A stretch of 26,385 nucleotides of DNA from Welwitschia mirabilis (lineage: Eukaryota; Gnetophyta; Gnetopsida; Welwitschiales): assembly GCA_051453625.1 (NCBI GenBank), contig JBOZIK010000001.1, positions 41,668,280-41,694,664 on the forward strand. The letters run 5' to 3'. Below the pieces are notes generated by a model, which made no database searches, had not been told where the DNA came from, and saw nothing but the letters and a program-made list of their open reading frames with translations. Positions 18,850 through 26,385 of the stretch are shown here, in pieces (position 1 is the stretch's first letter; each line of letters begins with the position of its first letter). Both the position numbers and the translations under genes were made by a program.

Positions 18850-19520
18850 ACTTGATTAGGCAAGGCCCAATCCCTAAGTTCCTACATAATTTAGTAAACC
18901 TGTTACCACTTAGTAGTTTAGTGAAGACATCAGTGAGTTGATCATTGATATTAATATATTACATCATGATGTCCTTGTTTTGAACATGCTATCTAAGAAA
19001 ATGATGCTTGATCTTGATATTTTTGGTTTTTGAATGTTGTATTGGATTCTTTGAGATATTGCTAGCACTTTTGTTGTTATAAAAGATGGGAATACTTTCC
19101 AAGAATGGTCCAAAATCTTTTAATGTTCCTTTCTTCAAAGCAACTATGCATAATAACTCTTAGTAGTAATATATTTAGCCTCAACATCTTAGAGAGTAGT
19201 TAATTTTTGATTTTTGCTAATCCAATATTTTAGACATTGTCTAAGTAAGAAGTAGGTTTCACTTGTGCTTCTTCTATCATCTTTGCATCCTAACTAATCC
19301 ACATCAAAATACCTAATTAAATTAAGGAAAGAAATCTTTGGATATCAAAGGCCCTAATTAGTAGTAAAGATGTGATTCTATAGGGTTACTTTGATAATGA
19401 CCACAAATCCCTACACTTAAAATGATTTAAATATACTAATAGCAAGATACAATAAACTATCAATCATACTTCTGCACAGCTTATACTCAATCTTCTTGTC
19501 ATGCTCATTTTTATTTTCTT
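18850..19520 (-). pseudogene. Copia RNase H domain with RT C-terminal region
   Basis: The minus strand reads YRSMI then SLLYLA at about 19440-19480 (Copia 'YRSMIGSLLYL' after RT). Then come GYFDVD*LGCKDDRRSTS (usually GY.DADYAGC..DRKSTSG), EAKYITTKS (usually EAEYIAAS) and NKSASNISKNPIQHSKTKNI. Then IKIKHHFLR, NINDQLTDVFTK and NRFTKLCRNLGIG follow, ending near 18850. The order and spacing follow the Copia RNase H domain to its C-terminus. RNase H removes the RNA strand during reverse transcription. Several stops, for example TGG or CAG type codons turned to stops, show it is dead. Confidence 0.85.
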
Positions 19521-20400
19521 TTTTGCTTCAATTCATTGGGATATCTTTAGCTTTGCAAATCTATAAATCATACTTAACTAGAAAACTTTTAATATATTTA
19601 GTTTGAAAAATAAATGTGACTTATTTATGTTGCATAACTTATATCCTTAAGAAGTTTCTCATCTCTTCCATGAGATTCACTTCAAACTCATCTTGCATTA
19701 TCTTAGCAAACTGTTACATAATAATTTATAAGTAGCTTCAAAAATAATATCATCTACATAGATTTGTGTAATAGTAAAATTCTTACCATGCTTCTTAATA
19801 AATGATGTAACATCAACTATATCTCTTTTAAATCTATTTTCTAGTAGATGGCCTAATAATTTCTCATACCAAGCTCTAGATGCTCATTTAAGATCATAAA
19901 GAGCCTTTTTTAATTTGTAGATATAGTATAATTTATGAGAATTTNNNNNNNNNNATATTCTAGTTGCTTATCATATACTTCCTCTTAAAGTACTCCATTT
20001 AAAAAGGCATTTTTAACATCCATTTGATAGAGTTTGGATATTTTGATATAAAAAATTACTAAAAGCATTCTTATTGATTCCATATGTTCTACTATTACAA
20101 GGGTTTCTTTAAATTCTATGCCTCTTTGTTGATTGTATCCTTTGACTACTAAATTTTCTTTATCTTTTATAAGATTATCATTCTTATTTGTTTTGTTTCT
20201 AAAAATTCACTTTCTATCAAATAATAGATTTATTGGATGATCTTAAAGTGAGTTCTCAAACATTACATCCTTTAAACTGATTAATCTCCTCTTGCATTGC
20301 TAGCCTTCAATATTCATTAGTCTTTATTGCATTGAAACTTTTGAATTCTACATATGGGATATATGACGCAAATNNNNNNNNNNNNNNNNNNTGGCTTGAA
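19521..20400 (-). pseudogene. Copia reverse transcriptase
   Basis: Minus-strand landmarks in order are AMQEEINQFK (about 20270-20300), the 'KG.NQ.+GIE' region, ESIRMLLVIFYIKISKLYQM followed by DVKNAFLNGVL*EEVYD (about 19975-20080), and KLKKALYDLK*ASRAWYEKL (about 19850-19915). Then come LLENRFKRDIVDVTSFIKKH and the catalytic QIYVDDIIF with YVDD at 19749-19760, then QDEFEVNLMEEM and QTKYIKSFLVKYDL. The active-site aspartates are kept, but stops, frame changes and the gaps at 19945-19954 and 20374-20391 break the frame. The wording QIYVDDIIF is typical of Sirevirus and related Copia RTs. Confidence 0.88.
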
Positions 20401-20554
20401 TTTTAAACACCAACATAAGGACTACCTATTATATTATTTATAGAGTGATTTATCTTTGGTTTCATCATGTTTGAAGGATTTTCTTTGTCTATTTCTTCTT
20501 CTTTCTTCTCCTTACTATCTGATTAAATTTGAAGATGTCTAGACAATGGATCAA

Positions 20555-21540
20555 TCTATATAGAAATATAGTCATCTTGCACACAAATAGAAGTTGAGTC
20601 AGTACCATTTATTTTAACATNNNNNNNNNNNNNNNNNNNNNNNNNNNNNNNNNNNNNNNNNNNNNNNNNNNNNNNNNNNNNNNNNNNNNNNNNNNNNNNN
20701 NNNNNNNNNNNNNNNNNNNNTTTAACATTTATGGTTTTCTCTGCTACATGAGTTCTATTGTTGAACACTCAGTAGGCTTTACTGGCCATGTAATATACTA
20801 GAAAAATGCCATTATCAACTTTGAAATCAATGTTTCCTAGCTCATCCTTTTCATTTAAGATGAAACATTTTGATCCAAATATATGAAAATAACTTACAGA
20901 TGCTTTCTTACAAGATCATAGTTCATATTATGCTTTGGAAATAAAATGTCATATCAAAACTCAATTGGAAATGTAACATGTAGTGTTAATAGTTTATGCC
21001 CCAAAATGATAAGAAACATGTTTATCATGCATCATTGTTCTTCCCATTTCATTTAGAACTTTGTTCGTTATTTCAGCCACTCCATTTTATTATGGAGTTA
21101 TTAGTGCAAAGGATTGGTGGAGAATGTCAAACTATTTACAAATATCTCTAAACTTTGCATTTTTAAGTTAATTACCATTATCACTTCTTATTATCTTCAT
21201 CTTGTACCCCTTTTGGTTTTGTAACCTAATACATAACTTAGAGAAAACATTAAATGTCTCATCCTTATATGTAAGGAAGGATACTCATGTAAAATGAGAA
21301 TAGTCATCAATAATAGTTAGATAACACCTTTTCTTATTAAGACTTTTTGTAGGAGATGGACCAATAAAGGAAATTCAGTTATGATAATGTTTTTCTTACT
21401 AAATTTTACCCTTTTGCGCTTTTTTTTTTTGGGATGCCTCATAAACCTAATTATCAATGGTTTACAACTTAGGAAGTCCTCTTATCATTTCTTTCTTAGA
21501 CAATACTTTTAGCAAGTCTTTATTTACATGTCTAAACTTT
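20555..21540 (-). pseudogene. Copia GAG-pre-integrase and integrase
   Basis: At 21468-21536 the minus strand reads HVNKDLLKVLSKKEMIRGLP, the GAG-pre-integrase segment before the core. Then come GPSPTKSLNKKRCYLTIIDD (21303-21360), YSHFT*VSFLTYKDETFNVF, IRSDNGN (21168-21191), **NGVAEITNKVLNEMGRTM (21040-21095) and YFHIFGSKCFILNEKDELGN (about 20830-20900). SKAY*VFNNRTHVAEKTINV at about 20725-20795 ends at the gap. The second Asp (21180-21182) and the Glu (21072-21074) are present with exactly 35 residues between them, as in D,D35E integrases. The first catalytic Asp (usually in 'HMDLFGP') is not recognisable. Stops include CAA CAA to TAA TAA and TGG to TGA. Confidence 0.87.
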
Positions 21541-21789
21541 ATATCATAGCTTTGTTTTACTTGTAGTACTTAATAAACACTTGGTTCTTTCATAAGAAAT
21601 ATTTTATAGAGTAGTGATATACATATTCAATTTTCTAATACTAGTAAATAAGACTTTGTTTGGTTATGTTCTTTAATAACATAATCATCTTTAGTAAATG
21701 TAATAGAAAAGTTTACATTGCATAATTGATTAACACTTAATCGATTATAGTGTAATCTTTCTACAAAAAAAAAAAAAAACATCATTTAC

Positions 21790-21965
21790 CTTAAGTAGGC
21801 TACTCCTCCAATGGCCTCAATACCTCTAATAGGTCCCTCTGTATTGTATTTAAAGGTGACCACTTATTTTTCTTATTCTACCAAAGTGGTAAAGCTAGAT
21901 TCATCTCCATTCATATGTTTTGAACATCTGTCATTAATATACCAGGCATGTTTCTTTATTTCTCA
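21790..21965 (-). pseudogene. Copia aspartic protease
   Basis: At 21912-21944 the minus strand reads WYINDRCSKHM, matching the Copia protease active site W.LDSGCS.HM. The catalytic Asp codon is kept, but Ser-Gly is reduced to one Arg codon, as if three bases were deleted. Downstream text VVTFKYNTEGPIRGIEAIGG matches the usual 'VTFGDN.KG.I.G.G.I' segment. It processes the Gag-Pol polyprotein in active elements; this copy lacks the D-S/T-G triad and is dead. Confidence 0.8.
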
Positions 21966-22743
21966 TAGTGCAATATGAGATAAAAGAGTAGGTCTTGATT
22001 TTGGAATTCATATCTTCTTTAGTTTATCCTGCACAAAATTTTATATCATACTTCTTAATATTTTGACATTATTAGTGTAATATATGGTTTTGAATTTTAT
22101 TATATAATTAACTTGATAATAACATTATTTATAATAGTAATAATAGATAATATTATTTGTATATAATAAATGCTTATACCTTAATTTGTAGTTCCATTTA
22201 TTAAACAAGGAAGTTGAAGTACTAGTGAAGGTTTCATTGTGATCCAAACCACTTTTGCTGTTTGGGCTTTTACATTATATAAGCATGATGTTTAATGCCT
22301 CCTTTCCTTTGGCAAACTTCTTATTAATTCCTTTTAAGTTAGAACTCATCCATTAGTTTACTAATCTTAGATTTAACAGCTAAGTTTTTAGATGATAACC
22401 TATTGCAAGAACTTTTTTTTTAATTTATATGCTAATTCATATGAATGAATTAACCTTCTCATTTTAGCATATGCCTTTAGAACTTAATGAATTATTTAGA
22501 AATTAAATCATACTTATCTTAAAGATTCATATCTATTTCATCTTCATTGTCTAATTTAAATTCTTCTTTCTTTCATTACTTTCCTTTTGGATATGTACAA
22601 TGTCCATGTAAGATGGCTGAGCTTTTTCATCATTTGATGTTTCTGCTTTAGTTGTATCCTCTTTATCATTCTATCCTATGAAGAAAGATCTCTTTTCCTT
22701 AGGGTCTTTTGTTTGTGCTTTTACCTACCATCTATTAGAGCTA
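21966..22743 (-). other. Gag-protease linker of the Sirevirus-type element
   Basis: It lies between the protease and the zinc knuckle and has no conserved motif that I can identify. An AT-rich repeat-like segment at about 22095-22170 (AATAGTAATAATAGATAATA) lies here. No independent gene is seen. Confidence 0.4.
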
Positions 22744-23690
22744 GGATATTCTAAGGCTATTGTTCTCATCCTCACAAACCTAACATTTTAACTTGGAAAT
22801 GTAAAACTTAGAAGAAAATAAAGAACTACTAGAAGTTGTACATTTGGACTTATCTCTAGCTTGAAATCCAGATGATTTTCGATAGTTCTTCTTTTTGTTA
22901 CTCTTTTATGAAAGATACCTTCTGACTCATCATGAGATGAGGGAAAGTTCTTCATTCACATCATTTTTAGAGTCATCTTTACTTGATCCTTCTTTTGTTT
23001 TTCCTTTTGAAACTTATCTTGTACTTTCACTAGGTCTAAGTTCTTTTAAAGTTAGAATCTTGAATGAGATTCATCTCACATGCCATTAGAGCACTTTGTA
23101 ATTACTTAACCTTCATTGAGTTGAAATCTCTTGATTCTTCCATGGTAGTTGTCTTAGGCTTGTATTCTAGTGTTTTGGATTAGCGTAGCCTTAAGAAGAT
23201 TTTTACAAATGTCACGTATAGCATATACTATGTTGAAAACTCTTATAAAGTATTCATGTATTCTTTCTCTACTGTTCATCTTCAGATTTGTGAACTTATT
23301 TGTCTAGACAAGCATCTTTGATTACTTGAAAACAACGGTTCCTTCATATGTTCCTACTAGAACATTTCATATTTCTTATGCAATTTTTAATTCAACTAAT
23401 CTATTCAATTCCTCCATTATAAGGGCTAAGTATAGTGCATTCTTCACTTTTGAGTCATACATGAAGATTACCTTTTCTTTGTCTTTTCAATTCCTTCTAG
23501 GCTTGATGTGTGTAACGAAATTCCTTGTAACATCTATTATGGTTTTTATGGATTCTAAGTATCCATCTTCAATGCTCTACCAAACCTAAAACTCAAAAAA
23601 CTATATGTCATATCCCATGTTTTGTAAACCTTATTTACTTGAATATTAGGTATATTAAGCTTCTAGTCAAATGATTAATTATCCTTATTA
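22744..23690 (-). pseudogene. Copia gag (UBN2-type) with decayed zinc knuckle
   Basis: From about 23640 down on the minus strand one reads YKTWDMTYSFLS, then after a frame change VW*SIEDGYLES (about 23570-23600). Next come DSKVKNALYLALIMEELNRL (about 23395-23460), GTYEGTVVFK*SKM and TNKFTNLKMNSRERIHEYFI with RVFNIVYAIRDI (about 23205-23310). This is the order of the retrotransposon gag UBN2-type domain (W..I..GY, A...I...L, YEGT..VK.SK, F...KM.E.E.I.EY..R). At 22744-22785 the CX2CX4HX4C zinc knuckle is recognisable as C*VCEDENNSLRIS, with His changed to Asn and the last Cys to Ser. The plus-strand frames at 22895-23089 and 23326-23589 are shadows of gag. Confidence 0.8.
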
Positions 23691-24440
23691 AAATTCCTTA
23701 TTAAAATAAGATATCATTTTAAATTAACCTTAGTTCGTAACTTTTATAATTTATGATGAAAATGAAAAAACTTATCTTTGAAGGTTTTTATTAGAAAATC
23801 TATTCAAACATTTAAAATTAGATAATCTCATTATGTGAAGAATTAAAATCACATGATAAAACTAATAAGTTAAAAATTTCAAGAGGACATACTAATATAT
23901 TTTGCATCTTGTTTACTCGGTTAGATCCCTATAAAAATGATAGGTATACTATATTATGAATAAATATTTTCTTCCTTATGTTATGTGATTGATAGATTTT
24001 ATTCATTTTGAAAGAAATGAGCATTGGAATAAGTACATGCACTCTTACCTAGAACTAATAATGATAAATGAGTAGATTTATTCTACCATGACTTTGATGT
24101 TCTTGAGATTGTAAGGGCATTTATTTTATAGCATATCCATTTGCTTTATGCATTAGAATTAAAGAGTTTATCTTATTATACCATATGACAATTTTGAAAT
24201 GTTTGCATTTATTCTTTTAATTCATGTCTTGAATGAATTAAACTTACTTATTAGCCTATGAAGAACTAAAAAGAGCTAGAATGAGGAAATGATGCATGTA
24301 ACTGGCCTTTCTAATTAAAGCAAGAAGATTGCTCACTCTAGTTATGTATATGAGTAATAAATATGATCTTTTTTTGTACACTAATGTTACTTATTACTCA
24401 TTCCACCTATCAATGTTAAATCATGTGATCTTGAGATATG
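23691..24440. other. AT-rich DNA where the 5' LTR is expected, none recognised
   Basis: A 1.5-kb LTR matching 14479-15976 should start within a few hundred bases above gag, but landmarks such as ATTAACGTGGTTTC and TAAGGATCATTGAACTC (plus-strand form) are absent up to 26385. No initiator-Met primer binding site was found either. The element is either truncated at its 5' end or interrupted by other DNA. No gene is visible. Confidence 0.5.
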
Positions 24441-24450
24441 TGCCTTTGTT

Positions 24451-24465
24451 TATCTATATATAGAT
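24451..24465 (+). promoter_or_regulatory. TATA-like promoter of a possible LTR
   Basis: TATCTATATATAGATATC is followed by CTTTTCTCTCTTGTAAGAGG and a TC-rich run, which resembles the U3/R region of short Copia LTRs. No PBS or second LTR could be found, so this is only suggestive. Confidence 0.3.
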
Positions 24466-24521
24466 ATCCTTTTCTCTCTTGTAAGAGGGGATACTTTTCT
24501 TTTGTACTATACAAATGCATT

Positions 24522-24524
<3 letters not shown>

Positions 24525-24577
<53 letters not shown>
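24525..24577. repeat. TC microsatellite running into a gap
   Basis: About 26 TC units with one G interruption at 24557 run straight into the 100-N gap 24578-24677. The gap was probably caused by the microsatellite. Low-complexity Ser-Leu frames through it are artefacts. Confidence 0.95.
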
Positions 24578-24677
24578 NNNNNNNNNNNNNNNNNNNNNNN
24601 NNNNNNNNNNNNNNNNNNNNNNNNNNNNNNNNNNNNNNNNNNNNNNNNNNNNNNNNNNNNNNNNNNNNNNNNNNNNN

Positions 24678-26385
24678 AGCTCTTGAGCTTAGATCTTTAT
24701 CAATCTTCAACTAGTAAGGTCTTATTAATTTTCCCAAGTAAGTGCTTTATTCTTATTGTCCATATGATCTCTTTTCCATATTGGAATGATGTGATATTGG
24801 AAATTATTTATGTCTTTTATACAATTATGTCATAAAATATTAATCTCCTCATTGACTCTCACCAAGATGTCAAAGTAAGATATGAGAGGCCTCTTATACT
24901 TGGTGATAGAGAATTAGTAATAGATGATTATGGCCAAGTGACCAAGGGATTAACTACAAAGAGTAAAAAACAAATTTGGCTATTCATATTTATTTTATAT
25001 NNNNNNNNNNNNNNNNNNNCATTAGAACCATCTTATTAGGAGCAAAGTCTGATCCTCAAAAATCTCTTTAGGCTAGTACTCTTTCATGGAAATTCCAAGG
25101 CTTACAGTAAATGGTTTTTTTGAACTGATTTTATTTTTTTTCCTATAATTATTTAAATTAGTAACTTAGTTAATATTTCTATAAGTAATTAGTAGGTATA
25201 TCCATTATTTTACTAATTTAATTTATTGCTTAAGTAGTTGTAAAAACTTTATCATATTTTTATTATGAGGAAAATTAAATTTCCAATATAGAGGTGTAGG
25301 ATAAAAACATCATATCTTATTAATTAGTAAATATAAACTAGTAAAATGTTTTATGTATGTCTAGGATTTTACTATAAAAGTGAAAATGTAAAAATAGTAA
25401 TTTTTCTGATAGATAATTATTTTTAAAAAATTTATTTGTGAAAATACATTAAAAAATAAATGCAAAAAATACTAAGCAAGTAATTTATTTTTTTGCATCT
25501 ATCTATTAATATATCTGCAAACTTGAGCATCCTAAGTTGTAGAAAATTGAATAATATTTCCAAAACATCTTGAATCATTTAAAACCCAAAGTATTTTAAA
25601 TGTTCTAATCATTTCAGTGAAGTATAGTAGGACTGTAATTTTATAAAATTTGACAATTTTTAACCTTAAATGATAACCTTAAAAATGACACTTTTAGAAT
25701 TCCAAGANNNNNNNNNNNNNNNNNNNNNNNNNNNNNNNNNNNNNNNNNNNNNNNNNNNNNNNNNNNNNNNNNNNNNNNNNNNNNNNNNNNNNNNNNNNNN
25801 NNNNNNNNNNNNNNNNNNNNNNNNNNNNNNNNNNNNNNNNNNNNNNNNNNNNNNNNNNNNNNNNNNNNNNATTACAAAAACTTTTAAAGGAAAGTTGATA
25901 TATAAAATATGTTTCTATTAGTGAATTTAAGTTAAATTACCTATAAATTGTATTTATTTATAGAAATATGACTTTTACCCTTTTTTCTTTATCTTACTTT
26001 AAATGTTTATGCATGTAAGAGTTTTCACTTTAGTAGTTTAAGTAACATAAGTAGTCTCTAGTTTATCTTTCTTTTTAATTAACTTATAATGTAGTCATGT
26101 GAATCTTAGATAAATATTTATATGGTAATAATTATGTTTGAGTTATACTTTCTGTGTTTACCTTCTTTGCATCAATCCATAGAGATTGTCATATGAGTAT
26201 GGAAGAATGTTTTTAGGATTGACATAGATCTAGATATGTTTTATTTTTCTAAAGTAGATTATTAAGATGTTATTTGACACATATGGAATATTTTTATTAT
26301 TATTGAAAGAAAAAGAAAAGTATATTTCTTTTATTTAGATATAAAAGAGAATAATATTTCCTTTATCTAGATCTTTATTATTATA
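24678..26385. other. Very AT-rich DNA, no gene seen
   Basis: No supportable reading frame, LTR pair or RNA gene is seen. Gaps lie at 25001-25019 and 25708-25870. From about 25120 the sequence is dominated by A/T runs. A C-poor text and many short poly(T)/poly(A) runs suggest old intergenic or transposon-derived DNA. Confidence 0.5.

Larger units (their letters stand above)
14479..23690 (-). mobile_element. Sirevirus-type Copia retrotransposon, 5' end lost
   Basis: In minus-strand order it has gag, protease, integrase, reverse transcriptase and RNase H (the Copia gene order). An additional 3' ORF, two polypurine tracts and a 1.5-kb LTR follow. The IYVDDIIF-type RT, the extra 3' ORF, the repeated polypurine tract and the LTR termini are Sirevirus hallmarks. 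The gag-pol span (about 4.8 kb) is near full length, but every domain has stops and frameshifts. Gaps at 18185-18284, 19945-19954, 20374-20391 and 20621-20720 fall inside. No 5' LTR or primer binding site could be found above 23690. Confidence 0.85.

Noticed and set aside
23326-23589. Plus-strand 87-codon frame
   Set aside because: It is the antisense shadow of gag, whose minus-strand reading matches the UBN2-type domain.
24438-24835. Ser-Leu repeat frames on both strands
   Set aside because: Produced by the TC microsatellite and the adjacent N run.
1-26385. CRISPR array, tRNA or rRNA genes, bacterial operons
   Set aside because: No regularly spaced short repeats, no cloverleaf or rRNA signature text seen, and all recognisable content is plant LTR retrotransposon.

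Overview
This is an AT-rich, heavily gapped piece of plant nuclear genome, almost certainly from a seed plant. It is made almost entirely of old, decayed LTR retrotransposons. I see no intact protein-coding gene, no rRNA, tRNA or CRISPR array, and nothing bacterial. The plant assignment rests on the element families: a Copia element with Sirevirus hallmarks on the minus strand, and Ty3-type elements with an Asp-tRNA-like primer binding site. It also rests on the TATA-bearing LTRs, the density of stop codons and the nested insertions. Runs of exactly 100 N (arbitrary gap size) and shorter N runs mark assembly gaps, and several of them sit inside tandem repeats.

Layout, left to right. 1-689: 3' internal end of a Ty3-type element, with a 230-bp duplicated unit and a polypurine tract at 671-685. 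690 to about 1340: the LTR-like sequence that follows it. 1504-2270: another LTR-promoter-like fragment. 2271-8484: a recognisable Ty3-type element on the plus strand, with two LTRs (2271-3548 and 7334-8484), a decayed PBS at 3552-3569 and only about 3.8 kb of internal DNA, which holds a degenerate reading frame and a tandem duplication but no pol. 8485-9600: no gene. 9820-10390 and 12215-12600: degenerate low-complexity gag-like coding patches on either side of a block (10427-12142). That block is bounded by roughly 185-bp direct repeats and contains a GC-richer unidentified island and a 63-bp tandem repeat. 12677-13075: an open but unrecognised 132-codon frame. 13600-14300: minus-strand LTR-like DNA. 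14335-14478: a Copia reverse-transcriptase fragment that stops exactly where the next element begins.

14479 to about 23690 (minus strand): a Sirevirus-type Copia element. In transcription order it has gag (UBN2-like region and zinc knuckle), protease, GAG-pre-integrase, integrase, reverse transcriptase with YVDD, RNase H, and an extra 3' ORF. That ORF resembles the 'putative plant transposon protein' family and contains VREFYAN. Then come two polypurine tracts and a 1.5-kb 3' LTR with Sirevirus-type termini. The expected 5' LTR is not visible. 23690-26385 is very AT-rich DNA with a possible promoter and a TC microsatellite.

All coding regions carry frameshifts and stops, many explained by C to T or G to A changes, so nothing here should make a functional protein. 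No previously undescribed system is supported. The most informative items are the Sirevirus 3' ORF and cis-motifs, the nested-insertion junction, the unidentified GC-richer island, and the duplicated sequences at gap edges.
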